Made by a program: the position numbers and the translations under genes. Below are positions 44,807-57,516 of a stretch of 64,000 bases of DNA, in pieces; the stretch's first letter is position 1, and each line of letters opens with the position of its first letter. This DNA is from Anaeramoeba flamelloides (Eukaryota; Metamonada; Anaeramoebidae). The notes under the pieces were generated by a model, which worked only from the letters and a program-made list of their open reading frames with translations, was not told the origin of the DNA and ran no database searches. The stretch spans positions 2,728,001-2,792,000 of the forward strand of contig JANTQA010000033.1 in the NCBI GenBank assembly GCA_027625915.1. The letters are read 5' to 3'.

Positions 44807-45782
44807 TTGGTTAAATTGATGTTGGTTGGTATTGGGGTGCGTGCAAGAGAAAATATTAAAATAAAAAGATTGGTTAGGGTATTCGTTATAAATTTTTTGA
44901 AAAAAAAATAAAAAAATGATTGTTAATGGAAAATTAATTGTTTTTGAGGAATTAAAAAGTTCATAAAGTCATTGGATTGTTTGTGACCTCGAACTTTTTC
45001 AAAAATTAAGAAGATTTAATGGGGGGGTAACTTTAAAGTTCCATTTAAATTTTTTGAAACAATACAAAATAGATAATTGGAAAACAATTGTTTTTCATTT
45101 TTGATCTGTATAAAAGGGTTTTAAGATAACGTTAATTTCCAAATAAAAAGATCAAAATTTTGTTCATTTTGTTTTCCAAAAAAAATTAAACCCTCTACAA
45201 TATTAAAAATCCTAAAAGTTCCCAATTCTAAAAAGGGAAATTAGGAATTTAATCTTATTTGAAGAGAATTAAAAATTTAAAATGTTATCTCAATTAGAAA
45301 ATATAATTTTCAGAAATCTAAAAATCTAAAGAATTAGAAATTGAAGGGGAGAAATACCAAATTAAACAACTAGAAAATAGTTCAAGTTGGAAAAACTATA
45401 TAACAAAAGATATTTAAAATGGAAGGGTTCAATTTTAATTTTAAAACTAAGAATTTATACAAATTATTTAAAGAGATATTCTTATATTATGAACAAGGAC
45501 AAATCAAAATACCCTAAATTATGAAAAAAATCAATAAGGTTAGATATAATTAAAGATCTGGATCATTTTTTATGGAAACGCCTAGTCTATGAAAACAATC
45601 TTAAAATCTGGATATCTGAATTAAAAAAAATTAATATTTCTTATATATTAAACAATAATATTATTACTATTTTTGATGTTATTAGTAAAAAGAGATTCAG
45701 AATATTTTTATTATCTTAGTGGGTAATACAATTATTTTTGAGTCTTTAGTAAAATTTATAAATAAAAATTTAGGAATTTTGT

Positions 45783-46150
45783 GAAGTACCTACAAGTGCC
45801 GTAGAGTGCCGTAGAGTGCCTAGGTTTTTTTTAATTTCAGAAATAAATAGAAAATTTTTGAAATTTTCTTTTTATTTCTAAAATTAAAAAAAACTTAACG
45901 GCGGTTTTCTTGGGGTTTTCTGTTTTATTTGTTAAATCTATCGATTTTACAAATAAACAGAAAACTCAAGAAAACCTAACGGCGCTTCTCCTGAATTAAA
46001 AAGAATAGAGGTAAATCAAAGATTTCACTCAATTCTTTTAAATCCTGGAAAAACTAAATGTGGTTTTTTTTTAAATAAGAAATAAAAAGAAAATTAAAAA
46101 AATTTTCTTTTTATTTCTCAAATTAAGTAAAAACCTAACAGTAGATAAGA
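45783..46150. repeat. Palindrome-mosaic repeat (family H), copy 3
   Basis: Begins with the direct repeat AGTGCCGTAGAGTGCC, followed by CTAGG and a T run. Inverted pairs include AACGGCGGTTTTCTTGGGG facing CAAGAAAACCTAACGGCG, and AAAAGAATAGAGG facing CTCAATTCTTTT. It has the clearest GC-bearing hairpin modules of the family. Confidence 0.75.
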
Positions 46151-46204
46151 GGAATTAAAAACTCCTAGGTTAAACAACAAAAAAAAAGTAAAATTTTCCA
46201 GATA

Positions 46205-47215
46205 AAGTCTATTTTTTGAATTCCAAAATCCACATGTTACCAATATAAAACATAACAAAGAAAATAATATTTTTATCACGAATTAAATTAATCCTTGAAA
46301 ATGTTATTTCAAATTTTTTGGTTTATGTTTGGAACGTTTTGATTTTTTAAGAAAATATTTTATTTTGTTATTTTTATAACTATTAATCTTTTAATTTCAA
46401 CTCTCAACCGATAAAAACCAATTGGGTGTGGGTGAATAATTTTGTATAAATTTGATAGGTGCTTAATAAAAAAATTTCCAATGAATTTGAGATCTATTAA
46501 ACAATGAAAATTTTATTTTATTCTTTATTATTTTAAAATGATCATTTTCTCATTTTCAAAAATCAAAAAAAAATATAAAAAAAAATCAGTTTTTAAAAAT
46601 TTATAAATAAATTGTTTGATCTTATTCATAAGAATCATTATAAGAATTCAAATCATTTTTAACGAAAAAAATTGATTTTGAATTTTGAGGTTAAAATTAC
46701 AAAATTCCCAAATATCTTTAAGAGCATTTTATTTTATGACATTAATTTTCATAATATCGTTAAAAACAGAGGTTATCTGGAAAATTGGAAAATTTTTGAA
46801 AACTTTTGTGATTATAACTACCCTTCTTTAAAAAAAATACAATTATTTGTTCTATTTGTTGAATAAAAAAAATTTTTTGGTTAACCAAAAGAATCATCTC
46901 AAAAAAGAAATCAATTTTTTATATTAATATTATTAACAAAAAAAACTTGTTATTGTATAATAATTATGGAAATAGTAATAAACAAAGAAAAAACGTTTTA
47001 TAATGTAAAAAATAAAAAGAATGTAATGGTTTTTTTTTCAGAAAAAAGTGAAAAAACAATCTGGATAAAATTAAAAAAACTTTATTTCGTAGATTTCTTA
47101 GTTGATCAGAATTTTTTGATACTTGGAATTGACAAAATTTGTAATTACAGAATATCAAAGATAAGATATTTGATTATTTTATCTTTTTTTAGTGAAAGTC
47201 TGGTACCTTAAGGTT
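46205..47215 (+). repeat. Unclassified interspersed repeat (family G), copy 1, uninterrupted
   Basis: The uninterrupted copy that serves as the empty-site reference for the two insertions in copy 2 (TTAA at 46497-46500 and TA at 47099-47100). The type of element is unknown. Confidence 0.65.
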
Positions 47216-47482
47216 ATTTTCTGAATTATTTTCGATTTTACTTTTAAATTTTCTTGAGATATCTCAAAATCAATTTCAAATATTAAAAACTATTTGAATT
47301 TTAAATTTTGTAGAAAAAAAAAATTTGTAAGGTATCAAGTTTGATTTTATGTTTATATCTGGAATTCAAAAAAATGGAATTTTTCATTTTAATTTTCAAT
47401 ATTTCTACTTACATAAGAGAATTAATTATTCTTTATTAAATATTATAGTTTCAAAATTTTGTTTCAATAATTTTGAAATTAG

Positions 47483-47519
<37 letters not shown>

Positions 47520-47701
47520 AGAAACATATCTCATATACTTATTGTTATTCGAAATCATAATTAAAAAAAAAAAAATCAAAAAATTATATTGCTCATAAAT
47601 TTATTAATCAATAAAAATGTATAATTTAGATTTATACCAAATATATATATATATAGTTATATATATATTCATATATTTCTATCCATATATTACTGTTAAA
47701 T

Positions 47702-49515
47702 TTAATTACTCTGAAGTTCTTCACCCGAGCCATTGGATAAAATTGGTGTTATTAAACTATTTGTTGGAACATCAATAACTATTAATAATATGAAAATATA
47801 AAAATAATAAAAAATTCAAAGGAAATAGAAAAATTAAAAAAGAAAAAGGTAGAAATAATAGGTAAATAGAAAGTTGTTAGATTATTATTAAATTTAAGAA
47901 TTAATATAGAAAAAGAAATAAATATATATATATATATATATATTACCTGTTTTTTTTTCTGGATCACGAAACACAATCAAGATTATGATTATCGTTGAAA
48001 GTATTTCAGATAAGAAAAAATCCAAAAATATTAAAAATATCACTTGTAATGTTTGCATATCTAGAAATTTAATATATGCCAGATATATTACAACAACAGC
48101 CCTTCCAATAAAAATAATAAACAAATAAATTGAAACCCGCTGGATATTCTTCAATAATTTATATAATTGCGCAGATAAATATGGTGGAAATATCTTTTTC
48201 AATCTTGTCGAATAAAACAGTAAAAAAAATAATGAAATTAAATAAGTAATCCCACGGAAAAAGGACAATCCAATTACTTCTAATTTGGGGTATACTAACA
48301 AGATTGAAATAATATAAAGAACAATCAGCCAAATTACTAAGCAAAATAAAATTTTTTTTGATGTTTTTTCGCTTTGATCAAAGGTGTTGCTTTGAAGTTT
48401 TGCAAGCATTTGCGCGCTTAATTTTTGAAATGATACAAATAATGATAATTAATAATGTAAATAAAGAAGATTTAAATTTAATAATTGTCATAAAAAAAAA
48501 ATATAAAGAAATAAACTCTTTCCCAGTCAAATGTTCTCAGTTTAATTGAAGAAATCGATCAAATTAAATATGAATTTGATCAATATTCTTCGTAAATCAA
48601 ATTTTCAATTTTTAAATCAAAATCATTTTATCTAATTGATTCTAATTTAGCGAGAGGTTTTTTTTTCCATTCTTGTTGCTTTTTTTATTTATTTTTTTAT
48701 CTTTGTTTTTTTTAAAGCTAATTTGAAAAAAAAAAATCTTTGAAACTAAAAAGTAACTTAAATAAAATTGAGGCTATGAAATTTCTTTTAAAATTACTAA
48801 ATTTATTAATAAAAAATCTGATTGTTAATAATTTTTCTATTCTAAATAAATTGGGAAATTTTTCATGAGATATTCCATTGTGAAAGAGTCCAAAACATTT
48901 TTTGAACATTTTTTTTTTGTTTGGAAATTTATATTTTTTAATTGTATTTCTTTTAAATAAATAACTACTCTCATTTGAAGTATATTATTCCTCTTAGTTC
49001 TAAATTACTCTTATATTAGTTGGTTCTTATAAAAAAATCAAATTTTTCGTTTTTCTGTGTCTTTTAACGTCATTTTATTTTTAATATATTATTGAGTGTT
49101 TTTACATGTAAGTTTAGAATTTAAAATATCGTTTTAAAATTCAAATATAAAATTAAATGGGTTTTTATATCCCTTAGCAGCCCGGGTTTGCCGAAATTTC
49201 TATAAGTTTGATATAAAAGATTTAAAAGGACATTGTTGTTCTAATATATTTATTTTCTTATTTGTCCTTAATACAAATTTGAATTATAAAAAAAAAGTCA
49301 AAATAGTTGAAATATAAAGTAGGTTTTTTTGGTATTTTTTTTTTTGAAATTGGAAAAAAAAAATAATTATTATTCATTTTTACATTTTTTTTTAAAGATT
49401 TTTATTGTTTTTGTAATTTTTTAAATTGGTAATTTTATTACAGTAATGGTAATTAAAACTACAATAACAAATTTATAAATGATAAAAATCAAACACATTT
49501 GTTAATTTTATGATA

Positions 49516-49549
<34 letters not shown>

Positions 49550-52500
49550 TTAATGAGAAATTTTCATTTTTTTTTTCGAACAAAATTTCAATAAATATTG
49601 AATTCAGAGAAAAATGAAATTTATTTGTGTAAACCAAAATTAAAATTTTAAATCGAATAAACTTCTTATACATCAATTTAAACAATAAAAAATAATTGAA
49701 AAAACAAAAGTAAAAAAAAAAAAAAAAATTGTAAAATAATTTAATTTAATATATTGGAATTAAATCAATAAAAAAATTTTTTTAATCCGTAAAATAATTA
49801 ACCCTAAATTTTATAAAAAAATAAAAATAACTTTTAAATATTATTCAAAAATAATAAAATAATCTTCGAAATCAAATAATTTTTTTTGAATTTTGTTATT
49901 AGTAAAAATTGAAAAAAAATCTTGGTGAAAATGTAATTTGTCAAACTAAATTAATACAGATCTTGGAAAATAATTTTTAACTATGGAATCTTATTGAATA
50001 ATATTGTTTTTTTTATGTCTAGATTTTAAAAATTCAAAAATCAAAAAATAGTTAAAATTCTAAAAAAAAAAATCAAATAATAATCTGACTCGAACTGTAG
50101 GCCAAATCGTTTAAATTTTACAAATTTTTTTCAATGAAAAAAATATTATTTTTTTTTCAAAAATTAATTTATATTTTTTCAATTATTTTTAAATTATTTA
50201 GAATCTATATATATATATATATATTGCTGTTGAATTTTAATCAATCGAAAAAACAAATTTTCTATGTGTTGTCCAAATATCTTTTGTAAAGAAATTATTT
50301 TTTAAAGTATTTTAGACAATTTTGGGGTACAAATGAACATAAAAAATTCCAGTAAAGTATGGTGTGTTTTAATCATTAAAAACTATTAGGTTTTACTGTG
50401 TAGACAAACTTGTCAAAAAAAAAAATTTTTTTTTTTTTTTTGACAAAATTTTGATAAAAAGAAATAAAATCACAATAACCAAGAAAATTTTTCAAATGTT
50501 GAAAGTTTTTTTTTTCAATCCATTTTTTTATATGTGTTTATAACTATACAATTTTTAATAATAAAATTTTCTTTCAAAGATTATTATTTATAAATTCTAT
50601 ATCTTAGAATCCTTGTATAACAATTCAAATTAAAAATTTTATTACAAAGGGGATTAGGATATTTGGGGTTCTAAGGGTTATATCAATTAATGCGGTACAA
50701 AAGAAAGTTGATTTTAGTAATTTTAATTTGATTAAATAAGTCGATGCATTTCCCCATTTTTGAAAATTAAAATTCAGGGAATATTACTGATGTAAATTTT
50801 TTTTTATTAACCACATGATATTGAAATTTTGAAATCAAAATATCATTTGTTACACTATTAGTGAAAAGAATGAAAGTAAATCAGAATTGGATCTCTAAAT
50901 TTTCAATTTTTAGGTTTTTTTTTTATTAAATTTTTCGTTTTATTAAGGTTTACACTCCCAAAATTTTGAAAAAAGATTATCTTTTTATTTTTTCAATTGT
51001 TTTTGAGGAAGGAAATTATTTTCCATTTACATCTGTTAGGTTTTTTTTTAATTTTTGTTTTGATTAGAAAATCAATATATTTTCGAAACAAGAAACAAAA
51101 ATTAAAAAAAAGCGCCGTTATCTTTTCCAGGATTTAAAAGAATTGAGTAAAATCAATGGATTTTTCTCTATTCTATTAAATTTCGGAAAAGCTAAGCACT
51201 TGACAGCACTTGACGGAAACTTTCGTTAGGTTTTCCAGAAATTCGAAAGAATAGAATAAAATCAAGGGTTTTACTGGATTCTTTTGAACCCTGGAAAAAC
51301 TATTACTTGGCGGCACTCTACTTCCATAATTTCCAAATTTTTTTTTAGAAATTTCAATAAAAGTATCAATAATTTTCTTTATCATTTACCAATTACAAGA
51401 TAAATAATAGGTCATTATTTTGAATAATATCTTTGCTATATATTTTTTTTAAAAAACTGAAACTTTTTATTTTTTAAAATTTTAAGTAAATAATTTTAGA
51501 TAATTACAGATAAGAAAGAGATTAGAACTCTGAAAAGTTTAAGATAGATTTTTAGTCACTGTTGAAAGATTTTGGAAAGTCATTAGGTTATTAGGAAAAG
51601 TTTGAAAATTTTCTGATCTTTTTCTTTTCGATTCTATTGGGGTAAAATAAGAAGTATTTTACTAATAAATTTAACTTTAAAAATGTTAAAGTTATTTTTG
51701 AAGAGTTTACCCAAATTTTATTTATGACTTTGTTAATCTTGTAAATCCCAAAAGATCACTCGTTTCAATAGTTTATAACATTTTTAAAATAATTTGGTCT
51801 AGGAACCAAATCATTTGATCAATAAAATACAAATAAAAAAGTCCATCAATTTTCTCTTAAAGGTTGGAAATTGAATGTGTTCTCTTTTTTTGTTATTAAA
51901 AAAATGCTGAAAATCAAAAGGTATTTTTGGTTTTGGATCGAAAGAACATCAATATCATTTGTAAAAAATAAAAAAATTTTGTTCTCTTTTTTTCTTTGGA
52001 AAAAAGAGAGAAGAAACCATTTAAAGTAAAATTTCAAAAGGTGAAAAAAACAAAATTACAAAATTTTGAAAAAAAATAAATAAAAAAACATTTTTTTTTG
52101 CAAAGTAAAGTCAAGAAATTTTTTGAAGGAATGCTCAAAATCAGTCTACTGTTAAGAACACTAAGATATGCAGATTTTTAATTTTGATCGCCTTCAGATG
52201 TTTCTTAACAAGCATGAAATAAAAGAGGAGATAGAGACTCATTGAAAAGTTGGGCGATCTATTTTGTATCTGTGGGATTTTAAACTAAGTTTTGTCTCCA
52301 ATGAATGGAAATGAAAATTTAACTTTAATGTTTTTGATAACTCCATAGGGAGAAAAAGATACTTTGAAGAGCAAGTTCTTCAAAGTACCATTAAAAAATA
52401 GCAATTTGGTTTTGACTTGTTTAAATTTGTTTGATTTTTTTCTTGTTGTAGAGTTAGATCTTTCGAGTTGCAAAAATAAATAGCATCTCATATTGTTTCA

Positions 52501-55191
52501 TTTGTTCGAAAATCACCAATTATAATTCCTCGTTTTTGGATCCCCTTACAAACTCAAAATAATGAGATTGTTCTGGTGCTAAGATGATATTAATCATCGT
52601 TCTTCGAACTCCACAATATCGTATTATATCACTTAGGAAGATATCATATTCCTCATTCTTCGAGGTCAAACTCATCACATAACAAAGTGATTGTTTCCAA
52701 AACGAAACAATAAAGGTAGATATTATTCTTTAGTTTTTTATTATTTTTATTTATTTGGATTAATATTTTAATTCAAATTTTTCTATTTTTTTTTCATTGG
52801 TTGGGCACTCACCAAAAATTTTCAATTTTATCAAAATTTTTTTTTTGCTTAAATTTCTAATTTTATTAAATTGTGTTTTGAATTGAGAAATGTGTTCGGG
52901 TGGGTGATTGGAATTAATACTAGAATAAACCAAAAAAATAGACCCGGGGAAGGTGTGTTTTTTAAACAAATATTTTCTTTTAGAGAGCCAAAAAAGAAAG
53001 ATCACCTTTCCAAATAAACTCGTTTAAATCAAGAATGAAGAAAAACAAATTTTTAAACCAAAATATATTATAGAAAATATATTTATCTTCTTAATTTTTA
53101 CTGTGGTAAACAAGAAGTTACCTTGATTTTTTTCATCCTCATTAGTATTTATTATTGTTTGTAGACTAAAACCTTTTTTTTGCAAATTTGTTTCCAAAAT
53201 TCTTTTTACAAATATTGTTATCAAAATAATCAAAAAAAAAAAGAAAGAATATGGTTTCAAAGATTAAAGTAAAGAATTCAATTATCAAAATCCAAAAAAT
53301 AACTAGAAAAGGTAAAACTCAAAGAAAAAAAACATATGTTTAAAAAATTGAAAGTAGCATTTGTAATAATGTTGGTTTTTACAATTTGCTTTGAAAATAA
53401 ATTGTTTTAAAATCATATACAATTTATCAAAAAATGCCAAAATAATCAATTTAATTTCAAAAATAAAAATAAAAGGGATGAATTCTCGAAATCGAAAAAC
53501 AGTTACAAAAGATTCAACCCAAAATAAAAGAAAATTTTAGAAAAAAAATACAATCAGATTCTGAATTATTTTTAGTTGTCATTCACTAGAAAATGAAAAT
53601 TGTTATAAAATCAAACTAATATGTACAGCAAATCTATATTTCTCAAGAAGGGTATGAAAAAATATCCTATTTATTTGTGGACCCAAATTAGAATTAGATG
53701 AATTAAATGAAAATTGTAATTATAAATCCATTTTTGATCATTATTTTGAAATAGAAAGTAATTTTTTAATCAAAAATTTGTTTCATAAAAGTTTTTGCAT
53801 TCAGAATTAAAAATAAACCCAAATAAAGAATGAGTGATTGTGTAAAATGTTATAGATAAGATCAAGTAATAAATGATTTTTTTTTTTATTTTTTATGGAT
53901 CAATTTTTTATTGGTACAGTCAGTTCCGCTTTTAATGGAACTTACTGTAAATAAATTTCTATTTTTTTAATTGATATATAAATCGATTATACTAGGATAT
54001 CTGACACTATTGTATTTATTAAAATTTTAATTTCTTTAGTTAAAGAAATGATTTATGTAACTCAATTTCTCAGAAACCGTGGCACTTAAATTGGTAAAAT
54101 ATTCCTTCTCTCTTAAGAATAAATTTCAAAGATACTGATAAATTGTAATAAATATCTGAAAATTTTCACTTCATTTTCCCTTTCTCATTTTATAAATTTT
54201 TTTACACAAGCTTTGAAGAAAGTATTTTATTCTTTTAAATGTCAAAAAACTTGGTAAAATTGGTTGTACTACAAAAAGTTCTTTCTCTTGAGTTGTTCTA
54301 AAAAGTTGAGATATAGGGATTACAAAATGGGAAATTGAACTAAAAATTTTATTAAATATATTTGAATTTATCAGTATTTGATTTTTTGAACATTTTGTCT
54401 ATTTTTTTGAGTGGTATAGTTTTTGTTTTTTGTGTTGTTCTGTGTCCTTGGTTTGAATTTGCAATTCTGAATGAATGAAAAATTAAAGTATCAAAAAAAA
54501 AAAAAAAAAGAAAATTGGTTAAAAATTTTTATACCCTTGAAAATTCAAATGTCAAGATTAATTGTGACGAAAATTCAATAACCACAATTTTTGCAGTAAA
54601 TTAAAAAGCTGAAAGAACTCGCAGAGTGTTATTGAAGAAAAAGAGGAAACAAAAAACTGATTGTATTGTTTTTTTTTTAAATTGACTAGTTTGTTTTTTG
54701 TTTATTTTATTTTTATTTGTAAAAAATTTCGGAAACGAAAAAATGTAAGCAAATCAAAATAAGATTTCTTTGTGTAAAATAGAACGAAATGGAATGAACC
54801 AAAAAAAGTGTGTTTTTTGTTAAACAAAAAAGAAGCGTAAGAAGAATGGGAAAAAAAAAAAGAAACAAGAAAAAGAAATCAGAAAAATTATAAAATTGTC
54901 TTACAGGGCAAATGTTAAAACTAATATTGCAAAAAGAAAGGTGTCTCCTAAGAGCACACTAACAAGATTGAATATTTTTTTATTTTTGACAAGATCAGTG
55001 TAAAATAACAAGTAAGGTATTCTGCATATCGACACAAAAATTACGAGGATCAGGAAAATTTGTTTATATCTTGCATCCTTACTTTGTGAACAAATCCCAC
55101 GTATTAATACTGTTAAACACGTGATTATTTGTACAACATACAACCCTAAACAAACCCAAAGAGATATATCTAATTTTGAGCTTGTTATCAT
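47702..55191 (-). CDS. Seven-helix membrane protein, TOM1/GPR137-like
   Basis: Three exons: 55191-54905, 48416-47947 and 47778-47702, phases 2 and 1, giving 277 residues. Donors are GTAAGA and GTAATA; acceptors end TTAAG and TAATAG. Hydrophobic segments near residues 10-31, 44-64, 73-97, 118-139, 149-166, 190-210 and 219-246 give seven helices. The joined sequence across the first junction, AILVLTFALAQMLAKLQ, resembles the third-helix end of plant TOM1/THH1 and animal GPR137 proteins (LLVLFWAEIYHQA). The cytosolic turn RLKKIFPP and the last helix ending in FRDPEKK also fit. The family sits in vacuolar or lysosomal membranes; GPR137 proteins act in mTORC1 and Rab signalling. The assignment is by pattern, not by strong identity, and an unrelated seven-helix protein is possible. 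The first intron is 6,488 bp. Confidence 0.65.
51003..51322. repeat. Palindrome-mosaic repeat (family H), copy 4
   Basis: Starts with GAAGGAAATTATTTTCC as copy 1 does, then GTTAGG plus a T run, TTTTCCAGGATTTAAAAG, CACTTGACAGCACTTGACGG, TTTCGTTAGGTTTTCCAG and GGCGGCACTCTAC. The modules are shared with copies 1-3 in a different order. Confidence 0.7.
53917..53947. mobile_element. 31 bp remnant of the CAGTCAGTTTCAC foldback MITE
   Basis: The sequence runs CAGTCAGTTCCGCTTTTAAT then GGAACTTACTG, flanked by TA on both sides. Both terminal ends survive and face each other with nothing between. Confidence 0.75.
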
Positions 55192-55533
55192 TCTATTTTA
55201 ATAACAAAAAAGTAAAGGCTAAAAAATGTTTCAAAATTATGAACTTTTTTTGTTTGTTGAAAGTTTCATTTTGTCTTTTGGTTTTTCTTCAGAAAAAAAG
55301 GTGTGTGTTTGAAATCCACATTTGTTGGGAACACAATGGTGTTTGAGATTTTTTTTGATTTCTAAACCTGCAGAGCAAGACTGATTTTTTTTTTGTGATT
55401 TGCGAAAAAAAGTGAAAGAGTAAAAAAAGTTTAACATAATTTTTAAATAGAAATCACAGAAAGTTAACTTAAGTTTGAAGTTAAAACCAATTCAGCTAGG
55501 AAACACATTAATTTTAAAGACCAACCTGATATA

Positions 55534-55756
55534 TATTAATGTTGAAAAATAAAGGGATCAAAAATTTCATTCAGCTTTCCAAAAAAATTATATTTTAAAT
55601 CATGTAACATATAAAATTTTTGATACCGAAGTCAGAATAAATTAATCATTTGCCTTTTAGAATTGGCTATATAGATTTGTTTTAATTCTTGTGAATATTA
55701 TTTTTTTGGAAAGCTGAATGAAAATTTTGATCCCTTTATTTTACGATTAACAATCT
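55534..55756. mobile_element. Short TIR element (CTATT/TA family), copy 2
   Basis: The arms AAAGGGATCAAAAATTTCAT + TCAGCTTTCC and GGAAAGCTGAATG + AAAATTTTGATCCCTTT are inverted over about 40 bases, the best-paired arms of the family. The outer boundary is approximate because the flanks have drifted. Confidence 0.75.
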
Positions 55757-55844
55757 TTTTATGTACAATAAAATAAACACAATTTAGATCTTGTTTTTTA
55801 TTTTTAAAATCTGAAAAGTTGTTTTAGTCTTCTCAAAAAGACTA

Positions 55845-56043
55845 ATTGTTGGTTCCAATTTTAAGTTAAGAACTTTGAACAAAAATTAAGGTTCAAAAAG
55901 TCTTCAATTAAGGTACATATTTTGGAATTTTTTTTTATCACAATTTATTTTTCAAGAATCTGAATTTTGTACCTTATTTTGAGAATTTTTTTTGTACCTC
56001 AAATTTCATAGAATGTATGTGCCTTAAAAGGGGAACTGACAGT
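55845..56043. mobile_element. Foldback MITE (CAGTCAGTTTCAC family), old copy
   Basis: The right arm ends GTGCCTTAAAAGGGGAACTG then ACAGTA. The left arm is much drifted (GGTTCCAATTTTAAG). Internal motifs AATTAAGGTACA and TGTACCTTATTTTGAG are shared with the other copies. It starts about 90 bp right of the element at 55534. Confidence 0.6.
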
Positions 56044-57052
56044 AAATTTTTAAACAAATTTTTGTTGAACCTTTCAACCAAATAAAAGCCCTTATCAAAA
56101 GGTAATCTTCTTAATGTTGATCTTGTGTTGAATACAACATTTTGTTTTTAATCATTTATTTTTTCCATTTTTAATTAAACTATCATTCAAAATCATTGGC
56201 CCATCAAAAATCAAAATTTAAAGAAAAATATTTTTAATACTTGTAGTTATCTATTATAATATCAAAATTTTTATTTTAGTCTTTGGTTCACTACTCCAGG
56301 GGTATTTGTTTTTCTTCAAAAAATAAAATAAAAAAAGTTAAAAAAAAATTTTAAAAAAAATTTGGCCAATTATTTTGAATGAAGCATTACATGAAAAAAA
56401 ATTTTTTTAAAAATTAATAAAACCCATTTATCTATTCTCATTCCCTTTGAATAACTAAATCTAATCTCTTTGTCATATTGGAAACCAATTTTTCCATTAA
56501 TTCATCTGTTACTTCTTTCAAATTTTTCATTTTCATTTTCCATTTTAACAAAACAATTTTGAAAAAATAAAAAAGAGAAAAAATGATTTATTTACAAACT
56601 TTTCATTGTGAGAGGAAAAACTTCAAAACGATACAAAAGCAATTCAAAATTGAAATATAAGGTGGGCCATTTATTTTGAATTTTAGTTTAGTTCGGACTT
56701 TTCATTGACGGTTATTTTCCAATTCATATGAGTGTTGTTCTTTTTTTACTTGTTTTACTTTTTTTAACCTATAAGTGAATATGCATCCTTTTTTTATTTT
56801 GATTCTTTCAAATAAATTTAAAAGAAAAGTTTGACATTTAGGATCTTGATTGAGTGATTTTGTCCTTTTTGAGACTCTTTTTTTAGTAAACTCAGATACC
56901 AAAAAGAAAATGGGATTTTAGTATTGAAAATGTTCATAATCAGCCCAAATTTTTATACCTACAAATTTTACAATCCGAACAGCTAACATAGTTTTTTATT
57001 CGATTAAAAAGATGATGGAAAGGGGTTGGGTGGTTAGATAAGGATAAACAAT

Positions 57053-57516
57053 TACCCTTGTTTATTATATAAAACGAGTACTTCAAAATTTAAACACGTG
57101 ATTTTTTATTCTTCTCTTTCCAATAAAATATTAATTTAGTTATCAATTGTGTTCTTATTTTCAAATCAATTTTGAAGGAAAAGTCCTTGATATTTTAAGT
57201 AAATTGTTAAAATTATCAATTGAATTTATTGATAATTTTTTTATAATTTTCTCATTTTTTTTGAAATTTTTTGGTTCCTTTTAATGATTAAAATTTTCGA
57301 AATTTAGTCAATTTTTTGAGATAAATTTTCCTAATTTGATCATTCTTTTTTTATCTTTCTTTTTAAAATAATAGAAGTTAAAGAAACCATTACATATTTA
57401 ATTATTGTTTTTTGTTTTTTTTTTTTTGAATAATTTTTTGTGAATTAACTATTTTTTTATGAGCAAAATTTTAAATTTAATTGTTCGTTTTTAAAAATTT
57501 CTTTTTGATAATACAG
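57053..57516 (+). mobile_element. TA-type CAGT element (family C), copy 5
   Basis: About 464 bp. Internal blocks match the family: CAAATCAATTTTGAAGG, GATATTTTAAGTAAATT and CCTAATTTGATCATTC. The right end is TGATAATACAG. Both ends have drifted and the boundaries are approximate. Confidence 0.6.

Larger units (their letters stand above)
44807..47701. other. Gene-free stretch with palindrome mosaic and family G
   Basis: It holds the promoter side of the leftward gene at 44806, then palindrome mosaic copy 3 (45783-46150), family G copy 1 (46205-47215) and TA runs near 47484-47516 and 47645-47690. Open frames at 46672-46866 and 46966-47211 lie inside family G and are not called as genes. Confidence 0.6.
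48417..54904 (-). other. 6,488 bp intron 1 of the seven-helix gene
   Basis: The intron starts GTAAGACAAT and ends AAATTAAG. It contains palindrome mosaic copy 4 (51003-51322), the 31 bp foldback remnant (53917-53947), several TA runs and, on the same strand, an ORF-rich block at 51846-53260 with no recognisable family. If the two coding parts belonged to separate genes, each would be an incomplete membrane protein. Confidence 0.6.

Noticed and set aside
47349-47564. Frames containing Ile-Tyr repeats near the TA runs (also 49473-49685)
   Set aside because: They are translations of TA microsatellites.
52500-52720. Hairpin-rich block TCTTCGAACTCC / CTTCGAGGTC as a small structured RNA
   Set aside because: The hairpins are short, there are no snRNA signature motifs, and the block lies inside a long intron next to decayed sequence.
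55237-55437. 66-codon minus-strand frame just upstream of the seven-helix gene
   Set aside because: It begins with ATG and lies 46 bp before the next gene's start, so it could be an upstream ORF, but there is no homology and no compositional signal to call a gene.
56438-56902. Minus-strand frames 56702-56902 (no ATG) and 56438-56536 (32 codons, MKMKNLKEVTDELMEKL) as a split small gene
   Set aside because: The peptides look protein-like, but I found no in-phase GTAA donor and acceptor pair to join them and no recognisable family.
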